Assembly: GCF_002993285.1 (NCBI RefSeq)
Contig: NZ_CP027433.1
Location: 372,001-436,000 of the forward strand
Source of the DNA: Gordonia iterans
Lineage (GTDB): Bacteria > Actinomycetota > Actinomycetes > Mycobacteriales > Mycobacteriaceae
Reading direction: 5' to 3'
DNA: 64,000 nucleotides
A program made the translations under genes and the position numbers. Below the pieces are notes generated by a model. That model worked only from the letters and a program-made list of their open reading frames with translations, had not been told where the DNA came from and did not search any database. This document shows positions 38,597 through 47,551 of this stretch, piece by piece (positions within the stretch are counted from its first letter, which is position 1; each line of letters starts with the position of its first letter).

Positions 38597-40234
38597 GTGG
38601 GTTCGGCGGTCCTCGGTGCACGCGACCTGACGGGCTGCGAGCATCGGCTGGCCCTGGACAGTGCCGCGCGAGCCGACGGAACCGCAGCGGCGCAGCTCGA
38701 ATCGCCGGATGCACTGCGCCGGATCGAGGCCGCCACGGCGCACCGCCGTGACGTGATCGCAATGCTGCAGCGCCTGCAGGCCGAGCGCGGGGTGAGTGTC
38801 GTCGCGATCGACGACTCCCTACCGCACCGCGAGCGGGTCGCCCGCACGCTGACTGCGTGCGCCGAGGGTGCGGACTGGATCTTCCGGGCGGCGCTCCCGA
38901 CCGATCACGAGGCCGGCCGTCGCGGTCACGCCGAGGCGCTGATCCGCCACGGCGACGGCTACCTCCCGCTGATCGTCGTCAACCATCGGGTGACCACTCA
39001 GTCCAAGGCCGACCGCGACCCGGCCGAACCGGTCACCGTGCGGACCAGTTCGCTGGATCAGTGGCGACCGACTCCGGATCCGGCGCGGTCGGTGCGCGGC
39101 AACAAGCGCGATGCGATGCGACTGGCGCAGTTGGCCGCGATGCTGTCCGGGCTCGGCTACGCGCCCGCGCGGGACCGTGCGCACTGGACCGGCGGGGTCA
39201 TCGGCGTCGACGCGGACTGCATCCTCGTGGTGCCCCTCGGGCCGCTGATGTCCGACTACGACGAGGTCTTCGCCCGGCGCCGGGCCGTCGCCGACGGCAG
39301 TGTGCCCACACGCCCGCGCCGCATCAACGAATGCCGCAGCTGCGACTGGTGGCCGTCGTGCGAACAGGAATTGATCGCGGTCGACGACGTGAGCCTGGTG
39401 GTGGGCGGCAACGGCACCGACGCCTTGGCCGAGGCCGGCATCACCACCGTCGCCCAGCTCGCCGAATACCGGGGCGACCCACCCGAGGACTGGAGCGGTC
39501 ACACGTCGTTCCTGGACGCGGTGGTGCAGGCCAACTGTCTGCGCGCGAACGTGCCGCTGGTGCGCCGTTTGGAGCGGCCGCAGGTGCGGCGGGCCGACGT
39601 CGAGGTGGACGTCGACATGGAGAGCTACGGCGAACGGGGAGCGTACCTATGGGGCACGCTGCTCACCGACAACGTGACCGGAGCACCGGCGGTGTACCGG
39701 CCGTTCGTCACGTGGGACCCGCTGCCCACCACCGACGAGGGCCACGCTTTCGGCCGGTTCTGGAAGTGGCTGATGGAATGCCGCGACGCGGCCCATGAGG
39801 CGGGCAAGACCTTTGCGGCGTACTGCTATTCGCAGCAAGCGGAGAATCGGTGGTTGCGGGGGAGCGCCGACCGCTTCGCCGGAATCCCCGGGGTGCCCTC
39901 CCGCGAGGACGTCGATGCGTTCATCGCCTCGTCCGAGTGGGTCGACGTCTACGAGGCCGTCAACGCGAACTTCATCTGTCCGAACGGCAAGGGGCTCAAG
40001 CGGATAGCGCCGGTCGCCGGGTTCGCATGGTCGGACCCGGAGGCCAGCGGCGAGGCGTCGATGGACTGGTACCAGGCCGCGGTGGGTCTGGACGGTGCAT
40101 TGCTGGACCCGAGCCAGCGCGATCGACTGCTCCGCTACAACGAGGACGACGTCCAGGCCACCAAGGTCCTGCGCGAGTGGCTCAGCTCCGACCGGATCCT
40201 GCAGCTGCCGACCGTCGACGATCTGCTGCGGTAG
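38597..40234 (+). CDS. TM0106-family RecB-like nuclease
   Basis: A 545-residue protein. The N-terminal half is a RecB-like PD-(D/E)XK nuclease domain (the acidic and lysine residues fall around GGVIGVDADCILVV), ending in a cysteine cluster (NECRSCDWWPSCEQ) that would hold a Fe-S cluster with an earlier cysteine. The middle has a helix-hairpin-helix-like stretch (LAEAGITTVAQLAEY), and the C-terminal third (DVDMESYGERGAYLWGTLL ... RYNEDDVQATKVLREWL) is an RNase H-like exonuclease. It is a likely DNA repair protein. The start is GTG. Confidence 0.88.
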   Translation: MGSAVLGARDLTGCEHRLALDSAARADGTAAAQLESPDALRRIEAATAHRRDVIAMLQRLQAERGVSVVAIDDSLPHRERVARTLTACAEGADWIFRAALPTDHEAGRRGHAEALIRHGDGYLPLIVVNHRVTTQSKADRDPAEPVTVRTSSLDQWRPTPDPARSVRGNKRDAMRLAQLAAMLSGLGYAPARDRAHWTGGVIGVDADCILVVPLGPLMSDYDEVFARRRAVADGSVPTRPRRINECRSCDWWPSCEQELIAVDDVSLVVGGNGTDALAEAGITTVAQLAEYRGDPPEDWSGHTSFLDAVVQANCLRANVPLVRRLERPQVRRADVEVDVDMESYGERGAYLWGTLLTDNVTGAPAVYRPFVTWDPLPTTDEGHAFGRFWKWLMECRDAAHEAGKTFAAYCYSQQAENRWLRGSADRFAGIPGVPSREDVDAFIASSEWVDVYEAVNANFICPNGKGLKRIAPVAGFAWSDPEASGEASMDWYQAAVGLDGALLDPSQRDRLLRYNEDDVQATKVLREWLSSDRILQLPTVDDLLR

Positions 40235-40262
40235 GCCACGACCGTCGCCATGGCGGTGCGCT

Positions 40263-41021
40263 TCAGGAGGGGACGTCGGCCCGCTCAGCGGAGTGGCGGG
40301 CCGAGTCCGCGGCTTCGCGGGCCCGCCGGCGCCAGGTCCTGGTGATCACCACCGTGCCGATCGACAGCAGGACGATCACCGCGGCGACGGTGCCGACGAC
40401 CAGCGGGAGGCTCGTGCCGCCTCCCTCCGGCCCGCTCGCCGCGCTCCCGGCGCCCAGCAGGCCTTCGGTGAGCAGCCAGACGGCGAAGCCGAGGAACAGC
40501 GCGGCGGCGAACAGGGCGACGGTCCGCTCGGGCAGGTGCTTGCCGAGCACGCGGCCGACGGCGATGGCGACGGCGTCCGCGGCGACCATGCCGAGGGTCG
40601 ACCCGATCCAGATGCCGAGCCAATCGTTGTCGGTGGCCAGGGTGATGGTCGCGAACATCGTCTTGTCGCCCAGCTCGGCGAGCATGAACGCGCTCATCAC
40701 CGCCAGGAAGACCGAGCCTCCGACGCGCGCGGCCTTCGCGGATTCGCCGTCGGACAACTCGTCGCCGCGCAACGTCCACAGCGCGAACGCGAGCATGGCC
40801 AGGCCGCCCGCGATCGACATCAGGTGGGACGGAATCGACATGCCGAGGAAGTGGCCGAAGAACACCGAGAGCGCGTGCACCAGCGTGGTCGCGGCCAGGA
40901 TCGCACCGAGCACCACCCACCAGCGGTAGCGCAGGGCGTAGGTGAGCGCCATCAGTTGCGACTTGTCGCCGAGTTCGGCGACGAAGATGACGCCGAAGCC
41001 GAGGAGGAGTGCCGCGATCAT
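40263..41021 (-). CDS. GDT1/TMEM165 family Mn2+/Ca2+ transporter
   Basis: A 252-residue membrane protein with two copies of the diagnostic motif E-x-G-D-K-[ST] (AELGDKSQLMAL and AELGDKTMFATI) in two halves, and a basic C-terminal tail. Family members export manganese or calcium in exchange for protons. A GTG three codons upstream is an alternative start. I looked for a yybP-ykoY manganese riboswitch upstream (41030-41110) and did not see one. The gene ends about 28 bp from the convergent TM0106 gene. Confidence 0.9.
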   Translation of the reverse strand: MIAALLLGFGVIFVAELGDKSQLMALTYALRYRWWVVLGAILAATTLVHALSVFFGHFLGMSIPSHLMSIAGGLAMLAFALWTLRGDELSDGESAKAARVGGSVFLAVMSAFMLAELGDKTMFATITLATDNDWLGIWIGSTLGMVAADAVAIAVGRVLGKHLPERTVALFAAALFLGFAVWLLTEGLLGAGSAASGPEGGGTSLPLVVGTVAAVIVLLSIGTVVITRTWRRRAREAADSARHSAERADVPS

Positions 41022-41217
41022 GCGGGTCACGTTATGACCGCCGGGCGGTTCTCGCAACAGCTGGACTGTCCTTATTTTCGCAGGTAGGAGGCCCGGACAA
41101 GCAAGTTCGGGGACCCTGATGCTCCAGTGTGGGGGAGCCTCGGCGAAGGCGCGGCTCCGATCACCGCCGGTGGGCCGGGTTTCGCGGGCACGTGCACGCA
41201 CCAGGCACAATGGCACC

Positions 41218-43263
41218 GTGACGCCCCATACCCTCGACACGCAAGCGCGCCCGATCGTCGGCCCGCTGCGCCCGCTCGAGATCGCGATCGTGGCCATCCT
41301 GTCCGGCCTGACCGTGGTCGCCGTGGTGGTGGCGGCGGTGATCCCGCTGGCGAGCGCTGCCGGGCTCCTGGCGCCCGTGCCGATCGCCCTGGTCGCCGCC
41401 CGCACCCGGCTGCGGGCGACGATCGCCGCCTCGGCCACCTCCACCGCGGTGACCTTCGCGATGGCCGGCCTGGGCGCCGCGCTCGGCGTGCTCGCCTCCG
41501 CCGTCGTCGGCGGGGTGGTCGGGGAGGTCAAGCGCCGCGGCGGCGGCACCGTGGTGATGACGCTGCTCTCGCTGATCGTCGCACCGCTGCTCGCCTCGGT
41601 GTCGGTGCTGATCCTCTGGGTGCTGGTTCCGCTGCGCGAGCTCGCGCTGACCGTGTTGGAGAACCTGATCAAGGGCCTGGGCACCGTGGTGGCCAGGGCC
41701 GGCGGCGTGTTCGGCGCCGACCTGGACGGCGTGGAGCGCTGGTTCGAGGGACTGGCCCGCAACATCGTGGACTACTGGTGGATCTGGCTGTGGGCTTCGG
41801 GTGCGGTCGGCTCGTTCCTCTCGCTGCTGGTCGCCTGGTGGATCCTCGGCGGTGTGGTGAACCGGCTCGCCCACATCAGGATGCAGGACACGCTCGACTC
41901 GTCGGCCGACCTCACCGTGACCGAGACCGTCGATCCGCTGCCGATGCGCATGGCTGGAGTCGGATTCCGCTATCCGGGCACCGAGGCCGACGTTCTGCAC
42001 GGCATCGATTTCGCACTGATACAGGGCGAGTTCGTGGCCGTCGTCGGAGCCAACGGCTCGGGCAAGTCGACGCTCGCCAAGCTGCTGGCGGGCACGCCGG
42101 CGACCATCGGGATCGTGGACCGCCCCGGCGATCCGGGCCTGGGCAAGCGCGGCGGCACCGCCATGGTGCTGCAACGCCCCGAGGCGCAGATGCTCGGATC
42201 GCGCGTCGCCGACGACCTGGTGTGGGGCCTGCCCGAGGATCAGGTCGTCGACGTCGACGCCCTGCTGGCCGAGGTGGGGCTGGCGGGTCTGGGCGAGCGC
42301 GAGACCTCCGACCTGTCCGGCGGCCAGCAACAGCGCCTGGCGGTGGCCGCCGCCCTGGCGCGCGCGCCCAAGCTGCTGATCGCCGACGAGGTCACCTCGA
42401 TGGTCGATCCGGCCGGCCGGCACGAGCTGATCGAGATCCTCGCCCGGCTCCCGCGGACCCGGGGCATCACCGTCGTGCTGATCACCCACCGCGGCGTCGA
42501 GGCGCGCGCCGCCGACCGGGTGATCCACCTGGAAGGCGGCCGGATCGTCGAGCATCATCCGGAGTGGATGCGGCCCGAGGAGCACACCCCACTGTTACCC
42601 GCTGCGCACGACGCCGCAGACCCGCTTCTGGTGGTGGATCAGGTCTCGCACACCTACCTGGCCGGTTCGCCGTGGGAGGTCACGGCCCTGCACGACGTCG
42701 ATCTCCGGGTCAACAAGGGCGACGGGGTGCTGATCGTGGGCGGCAACGGGTCTGGGAAGACCACCCTGGCGTGGATCATCGCCGGGCTGATCGTCCCGAG
42801 CCGCGGTGAGGTGCTCCTGCACGGCGAGCCGATGAGCAGCCAGGTCGGCAGCGTCGGGCTGGGCTTTCAGCACGCGCGGCTGCAACTGCAGAAGACCACG
42901 GTCGGCGACGAGATCATGGCGGTCGGCGGGGAGTCGGTGACCACCACCGAAGTGGGCCGGGTGCTGGATCTGGTCGCACTGCCCCGGGAGATCGCGGCTC
43001 GTCGCGTCGACTCGCTGTCCGGCGGTCAGATGCGCCGCGTGGTGCTGGCGTCTCTGGTGGCGTCCGAGCCGGACGTGCTGGTGCTCGACGAGCCGCTCGC
43101 CGGACTGGACCCGGCAGCCCGCGAAGAGGTGCTCGACGTGCTCGCCGGACTGCGCCGGGGCGGGATCACGATCATCATCATCTCGCACGACCTGGAGGCA
43201 CTCGACCGCGTCTGCAACCGGCGCGTGGAATTGAACGACGGGGTTCTGGAGGCACGACGATGA
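41218..43263 (+). CDS. ECF transporter: membrane domain fused to two ATPase domains
   Basis: A 681-residue fusion. Residues 1-230 hold six or so hydrophobic segments, like the substrate-binding or S-component part; then two ABC ATPase domains, each with Walker A (GANGSGKST, GGNGSGKTT), signature (LSGGQ, LSGGQ) and Walker B (LLIADEV, VLVLDEP). The layout matches Rv2326c. Such a protein with its EcfT partner imports a vitamin or metal; the substrate is unknown. The GTG at 41218 is chosen because it directly precedes the first conserved residues. It overlaps ecfT by 4 bp. Confidence 0.88.
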   Translation: MTPHTLDTQARPIVGPLRPLEIAIVAILSGLTVVAVVVAAVIPLASAAGLLAPVPIALVAARTRLRATIAASATSTAVTFAMAGLGAALGVLASAVVGGVVGEVKRRGGGTVVMTLLSLIVAPLLASVSVLILWVLVPLRELALTVLENLIKGLGTVVARAGGVFGADLDGVERWFEGLARNIVDYWWIWLWASGAVGSFLSLLVAWWILGGVVNRLAHIRMQDTLDSSADLTVTETVDPLPMRMAGVGFRYPGTEADVLHGIDFALIQGEFVAVVGANGSGKSTLAKLLAGTPATIGIVDRPGDPGLGKRGGTAMVLQRPEAQMLGSRVADDLVWGLPEDQVVDVDALLAEVGLAGLGERETSDLSGGQQQRLAVAAALARAPKLLIADEVTSMVDPAGRHELIEILARLPRTRGITVVLITHRGVEARAADRVIHLEGGRIVEHHPEWMRPEEHTPLLPAAHDAADPLLVVDQVSHTYLAGSPWEVTALHDVDLRVNKGDGVLIVGGNGSGKTTLAWIIAGLIVPSRGEVLLHGEPMSSQVGSVGLGFQHARLQLQKTTVGDEIMAVGGESVTTTEVGRVLDLVALPREIAARRVDSLSGGQMRRVVLASLVASEPDVLVLDEPLAGLDPAAREEVLDVLAGLRRGGITIIIISHDLEALDRVCNRRVELNDGVLEARR

Positions 43264-44012
43264 CGATGCGCACTCCGCCGTTGCGGCAGCTGCCCGGCGA
43301 CTCTCCGGTTCACCGGTTGTGGGCCGGAACCAAGCTCCTGATCGTGCTGATCCTCGGGGTGATGACCTGGGTGCTCCCGTCCTACCCGAGCCTGGGGTTC
43401 GTCGCTCTGTGCGTGCTGGTATTCGCACTGGTGGCCGGGATTCCGCTCGGCGCCATCCCGCGGCCGCCCTGGTGGTTCTGGGCACTGATCGTGGCCGGCG
43501 CGGGCATCACCGCGATCTCCTCCGGCGGGTCGGGCGTGCTGGTCTTCATGCGCGGTACGGCGCTGGGCCTGATCGTGCTGGCGATGAGCATCATGGTCAT
43601 CTGGACCACCCCGATGGCTGAGATCGCGCCCGCGATCGCTCGGTTGATGACGCCGCTGAAGCTGCTGCGGCTGCCGGTGGACGAATGGGCCGTGTGCATC
43701 GCGCTGTCCCTGCGCGGGTTGCCCCTGTTGATGGAGGAGATGCGGATGTTGCGCGCCTCGTATCGGTTGCGCCCGTCCTCGGCGGCCAACTCGGGCCACC
43801 CGTCGGCGGAGATGGGCATCATCGACATCATCGTCGCCGCGATGAGCTCGGCCATGCGCCGGGCCGCGGAGATGGGCGAGGCGATCACCGCTCGCGGGGG
43901 CACCGGGCGACTGACCGCATACCAGTCGCGTCCCGGCAAGGCCGACGCGGTGGCGCTGGGCCTGGTGCTCGCAGCCTGCGCCGCGGCGATCACGTTGACG
44001 GTCGTGCTGTAG
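43260..44012 (+). CDS. Energy-coupling factor transporter transmembrane protein EcfT
   Basis: A 250-residue membrane protein. N-terminal DSPVHRLWAGTKLLIVLILG is the usual entry of EcfT, and the coupling helices carry the Ala/Ser-Arg-Gly-type motifs (SLRGLPLLMEEMR and MRRAAEMGEAITARG). It scaffolds the two ATPase domains encoded upstream. The start overlaps the upstream stop (ATGA). Confidence 0.9.
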   Translation: MTMRTPPLRQLPGDSPVHRLWAGTKLLIVLILGVMTWVLPSYPSLGFVALCVLVFALVAGIPLGAIPRPPWWFWALIVAGAGITAISSGGSGVLVFMRGTALGLIVLAMSIMVIWTTPMAEIAPAIARLMTPLKLLRLPVDEWAVCIALSLRGLPLLMEEMRMLRASYRLRPSSAANSGHPSAEMGIIDIIVAAMSSAMRRAAEMGEAITARGGTGRLTAYQSRPGKADAVALGLVLAACAAAITLTVVL

Positions 44013-44026
44013 AGGCGTACGACATG

Positions 44027-44060
44027 CTGCCGCCGCGCGGAGTGATCCTGGCGGCGGCAG
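44027..44060. terminator. Hairpin after ecfT
   Basis: Ten-base arms CTGCCGCCGC (44027-44036) and GCGGCGGCAG (44051-44060) flank 14 bases. It is 14 bp after the ecfT stop and lies between converging genes. Confidence 0.55.
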
Positions 44061-44097
44061 CAGGGCAGCCTGGGCTGCTGGCCTCAGTGCGGCAAGC

Positions 44098-44619
44098 TCA
44101 CCTCACGCATCCGACGGTGAAGTTCCACGCGGTTCCGCTGATGTCGGTCGTCACCCTGATCTCGACCCTGGACGTGTTCGCAGGCAGATCGACCTTCAGC
44201 ACACCGTCGCCCGGTCCCCGGAGAGGGTGGTTGTTCGAGTTGGCGCTCTCTGAGCCGCGCCAACCCGTCGACTCGAGCACCCGCCCATTGGGAAGGAGGA
44301 CGTCGAACTTGTCGGGGATATTGATGGTGTCGTAGTCGAGATCGATCGAGGTGGTGCCGGGTGCGAGCTGGTACGGGTAGTACGACGGGTCATCGTTGTA
44401 GCCGCCGCTCTGCGAACGCTGGCCGCACTGCTTCACCGGAGCGCGCCGGTCGTTGATCGGTGCGGCGCCGTCCTCGTCGGGCTGGGACTTCTTCGGCGGG
44501 TGGCTGTAGCGCGGATCCTTGGTGCCGTCGGCGTGGGCGACGGCGGGGATCAACAGCATCGACCCCGCCGCGGCAGCGGCGGCGGCAGTGCCGATCAAAC
44601 GGGCGCGGGATTGGGTCAT
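44098..44619 (-). CDS. Secreted protein of unknown function
   Basis: A 173-residue exported protein: signal peptide with AHA-type cleavage site (PAVAHADGT), then a charged linker and a C-terminal beta-rich region. Two cysteines (KQCGQR and VGCVR) could bond. I recognise no family. A GGAGGAACCGTACG site precedes the ATG at 44619. It is a single gene. Confidence 0.7.
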   Translation of the reverse strand: MTQSRARLIGTAAAAAAAGSMLLIPAVAHADGTKDPRYSHPPKKSQPDEDGAAPINDRRAPVKQCGQRSQSGGYNDDPSYYPYQLAPGTTSIDLDYDTINIPDKFDVLLPNGRVLESTGWRGSESANSNNHPLRGPGDGVLKVDLPANTSRVEIRVTTDISGTAWNFTVGCVR

Positions 44620-44783
44620 CGTACGGTTCCTCCTGTGTTTTGCGGTCAGACCGCGGTCATCGTAAGGGCGGGATCTGCGGCCTGTCTGTCGCAGATTCGA
44701 TGGATTGTCCGGGCCGGGTGTCACTGGATTCTTGGCCCGCATCCCCCGCCGTCGTCCGGTGTTCTCGGTCGCCGGAATTGCAA

Positions 44784-44801
44784 AGTTCGGTAGGCCGAAC
44801 T
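44784..44801. promoter_or_regulatory. Operator-like inverted repeat and -10 box of the metal ABC operon
   Basis: Perfect 7-base arms AGTTCGG (44784-44790) and CCGAACT (44795-44801) with a 4-base spacer. The A/T-rich -10 (TATAAATATT) starts at the last base of the repeat and ends 3 bases before the ATG at 44814. The position suggests repression by a DtxR/MntR- or Fur-type metal sensor; the cognate regulator is not in the window. Confidence 0.5.
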
Positions 44802-44813
44802 ATAAATATTGGC

Positions 44814-45836
44814 ATGCCCCATGAACGTGTGACCCCGGGTTTAGACTCGCTGCGCTCGCTCAACCGTCGGTCGGAGCCGGACCTCAATCCGGGTGGCGGC
44901 TCGCTCAGCTGGCGAGTGGCACCGCACGCGTCCGCACGTCGTCGCGGTGTCGCCGTGATCCTCGCGCTGCTGCTGGCGCTGACCGGGTGCTCGCTCGGCA
45001 CCGCCGACGACGGCCGACCCGTGGTGCTGACCACCTTCACCGTCCTCGCCGACATCGCCCAGAACGTCGCGGGGGACCGGTTGAACGTGGAGTCGCTGAC
45101 CAAGCCCGGAGCGGAGGTGCACGGCTACGAGCCGACGCCCGCGGACATGCGCCGGGCGGCGAAGGCGGAACTGATCGTGAACAACGGCCTGAATCTGGAG
45201 GCGTGGTTCGCGCAGTTCGTCAGCGACCTCGACGTTCCCCGGGTCGTGGTGAGCGAGGGCGTCGAGCCGATCGACATCACGTCGGACGCGTACGCCGGCA
45301 AACCGAATCCCCACGCGTGGATGAGCCCCCTGAACGCCGAGATCTACGTGGACAACCTCGTGGCCGCGTTCAGCGATCTCGATCCGGACGGTGCGCAGCA
45401 GTACCGCGCCAACGGGGCGGCGTACAAGAAGCAGCTCGGCGAGGTGCACGGTGAGTTGATCGAGTCGCTCTCGGTGCTGCCGCCCGACCAGCGGGCGCTG
45501 GTGACCTGTGAGGGCGCGTTCTCGTACCTCGCGCGTGACACGGGCCTCACCGAACGCTACATCTGGCCGGTGAACGCCGAACAACAGGCCACACCGCAAC
45601 AGGTGGCCGGCACCATCGGCTTCGTCCAGGAGAATCGGGTGCCCGCGGTGTTCTGCGAGTCGACCGTCTCGGACAAGGCCATGCGGCAGGTGGTCGAGGC
45701 CACCGGCTCCGCGTTCGGCGGGACCCTGTACGTCGACTCGCTCTCCGACGAGGGCGGTCCGGTCCCGACCTACCTCGATCTGATCCGGCACGACGCCCGG
45801 ACCATCGCCGGCGGACTCACCGGAGGGCGGTCGTGA
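44814..45836 (+). CDS. Metal ABC transporter substrate-binding lipoprotein
   Basis: A 340-residue protein in the chosen frame. The cluster-A-I metal-binding family is clear: VLTTFTVLADIAQNVAGD, HGYEPTPADMRRAA, NPHAWMSPLNAEIY and a late FCESTVSDKAMR. The lipobox is LTGC after a hydrophobic core. With the ATG at 44814 the signal peptide has an unusually long 46-residue lead; a GTG at 44916 would give a normal one. A dispersed repeat (44844-44865) lies in the disputed segment. The metal is probably manganese, judged from neighbour sodA. It overlaps the ATPase gene by 4 bp. Confidence 0.88.
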   Translation: MPHERVTPGLDSLRSLNRRSEPDLNPGGGSLSWRVAPHASARRRGVAVILALLLALTGCSLGTADDGRPVVLTTFTVLADIAQNVAGDRLNVESLTKPGAEVHGYEPTPADMRRAAKAELIVNNGLNLEAWFAQFVSDLDVPRVVVSEGVEPIDITSDAYAGKPNPHAWMSPLNAEIYVDNLVAAFSDLDPDGAQQYRANGAAYKKQLGEVHGELIESLSVLPPDQRALVTCEGAFSYLARDTGLTERYIWPVNAEQQATPQQVAGTIGFVQENRVPAVFCESTVSDKAMRQVVEATGSAFGGTLYVDSLSDEGGPVPTYLDLIRHDARTIAGGLTGGRS

Positions 45837-46576
45837 CCGCGCCGACCGTGGACGTCGACGACGTCACCGTGCGCTACGGACGGGCTCCGGCGCTCACCCA
45901 CGCATCGCTGCAGTTGTACGCCGGGCGGGTGTGCGGTCTGATCGGCATGAACGGGTCGGGGAAGTCCACGCTCTTCAAGACCATCATGGGTCTGGTCGCG
46001 CCGTCGAGCGGCCGCGTCAGCGTCTTGGGGGCACCGCCCGCGCGGGCGCGCAAGACCGGTGACGTCAGTTACGTCCCGCAGTCGGAGGCGATCGACTGGT
46101 CGTTCCCGATCTCGGTGCGCGACGTCGTGATGACCGGGCGCTACGGCCGGATGGGCTTCGCCCGGCGCGCGCAACGCGAGGATCGGGCGGCGGTGGAGGA
46201 GGCGCTCGAGCGCGTCGAGCTCACCGAGCTCCGGGACCGCCAGATCGGCAGCCTGTCAGGTGGACAGCGAAAGCGGGCGTTCGTCGCCCGCGGGCTCGCG
46301 CAGGGGGCGTCGATCCTGCTGCTCGACGAACCCTTCGCGGGGGTCGACAAGCGGACCGAGGCCACCATCACCGAGGTGCTCGTCGAACGGGCGAACGCCG
46401 GTGCGACGGTGCTGGTGTCGACGCACGACCTGCAGGCGCTGCCCCGGCTCGCCGACGAGGCGGTCCTGCTGCAGCGGCATGTCATCGCGCAGGGACCGCC
46501 GGACGAGGTCATCACCACCGAGAACCTGATCCGCGCCTTCGGGATCGATCCGCTCGTGACGGACCGGGACGTCTGA
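45833..46576 (+). CDS. Metal ABC transporter ATP-binding protein
   Basis: A 247-residue ABC ATPase with Walker A (GMNGSGKST), Q-loop (VPQSEAIDWSFP), signature (LSGGQRKRAFVARGL) and Walker B (ILLLDEPFAGVD). The SEAIDWSFPISVRDVVMTGRYG segment is typical of the manganese/iron type (MntB/SitB). The start is a GTG overlapping the binding-protein stop; its own stop overlaps the permease start by 1 base. Confidence 0.92.
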   Translation: MTAPTVDVDDVTVRYGRAPALTHASLQLYAGRVCGLIGMNGSGKSTLFKTIMGLVAPSSGRVSVLGAPPARARKTGDVSYVPQSEAIDWSFPISVRDVVMTGRYGRMGFARRAQREDRAAVEEALERVELTELRDRQIGSLSGGQRKRAFVARGLAQGASILLLDEPFAGVDKRTEATITEVLVERANAGATVLVSTHDLQALPRLADEAVLLQRHVIAQGPPDEVITTENLIRAFGIDPLVTDRDV

Positions 46577-47475
46577 TGGCGGTGATCGGCGAAGTGCTTC
46601 TCGACCCGTTCAGCTACGGGTTCATGACGCGCGCGTTGTGGGCGACGCTGATCGCTTCCGCGGTGTGCGCGCTGCTCTCGTGCTGGCTGGTGCTGATCGG
46701 CTGGTCGCTGATGGGCGACGCCGTCTCGCACGCCGTGTTGCCCGGCGTGGTGCTGGCCTACCTACTGGACTGGCCGTTCGCCGTGGGCGCCGTGATATTC
46801 GGGTTGCTCGCGGTGGCGCTGATCGGGGTCGTTCGCGACGGCGGCCGGGTCAAAGAGGACGCGGCCATCGGCATCGTGTTCACCACGCTGTTCGCGCTCG
46901 GCTTGGTGCTGATCTCGGTGACTCCCAGCCAGACCGATCTGAACCACATCGTCTTCGGCAATCTGCTCGGCGTGTCGCGCTCGGATCTGCTCCAGATCGC
47001 GGTGCTCGGTGCGGTGGTCGCCGTCGTCGTGCTGGTCAAACGCCGGGACCTGACGCTGTACGCGTTCGATCCGACCCACGCGTACGCGATCGGACTCAAT
47101 CCGCGACTGCTCGGCGCGCTGCTGCTGACCCTGCTGGCGCTCACCGCGGTCACCGCGCTGCAGGTGGTCGGGGTGGTGCTGGTGGTCGCCATGCTGATCA
47201 TCCCCGGTGCCACGGCGTACCTGCTGACCGACCGCTTCCCGTTGATGCTCGTGATCGCGCCGGCCTTCTCGGCGGGGTGCGGGGTGGTCGGGCTGTACGT
47301 CTCGTACTACTGGGACACCGCACCGGGCGGCATGATCGTGCTGGTCCAGGGGAGCGTGTTCGCGCTGGTGTACCTGTTCGCGCCGCAGCGCGGGATCGTC
47401 ACGGCGCGGCTGCGGCGCCGCCGCGACGATCAACGCCCCGAACGACGTCGAGCGGAGTCGGGAACTCGACCCTGA
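46576..47475 (+). CDS. Metal ABC transporter permease
   Basis: A 299-residue protein with about eight membrane helices and the family block SWLVLIGWSLMGDAVSHAVLPGVVL, followed by KEDAAIGIVFTTLFALGLVL. Together with the two upstream genes it forms a complete Mn2+/Zn2+/Fe2+ importer. An inverted repeat starts inside its last codons and continues past the stop. Confidence 0.92.
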   Translation: MAVIGEVLLDPFSYGFMTRALWATLIASAVCALLSCWLVLIGWSLMGDAVSHAVLPGVVLAYLLDWPFAVGAVIFGLLAVALIGVVRDGGRVKEDAAIGIVFTTLFALGLVLISVTPSQTDLNHIVFGNLLGVSRSDLLQIAVLGAVVAVVVLVKRRDLTLYAFDPTHAYAIGLNPRLLGALLLTLLALTAVTALQVVGVVLVVAMLIIPGATAYLLTDRFPLMLVIAPAFSAGCGVVGLYVSYYWDTAPGGMIVLVQGSVFALVYLFAPQRGIVTARLRRRRDDQRPERRRAESGTRP

Positions 47476-47530
47476 TGAGGTGAGATCTCGACTCCGCTCG
47501 ATCAGCGAGGTGCCTGCTCGATCAGCGAGG
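47449..47530. repeat. Inverted and direct repeats between the permease and sodA
   Basis: CGAGCGGAGTCG (47449-47460) and CGACTCCGCTCG (47489-47500) are perfect inverted repeats, probably the shared terminator. GCTCGATCAGCGAGG is then repeated twice (47496-47510, 47516-47530). The arm belongs to the dispersed GTCGAGCGGAGTCG family also present at 25790. Confidence 0.6.
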
Positions 47531-47551
47531 GCTGCCCGAAACGAGGATCGG

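Noticed and set aside
41030-41110. Manganese riboswitch (yybP-ykoY) before the GDT1 gene
   Set aside because: The conserved loop sequences of that riboswitch are not present.
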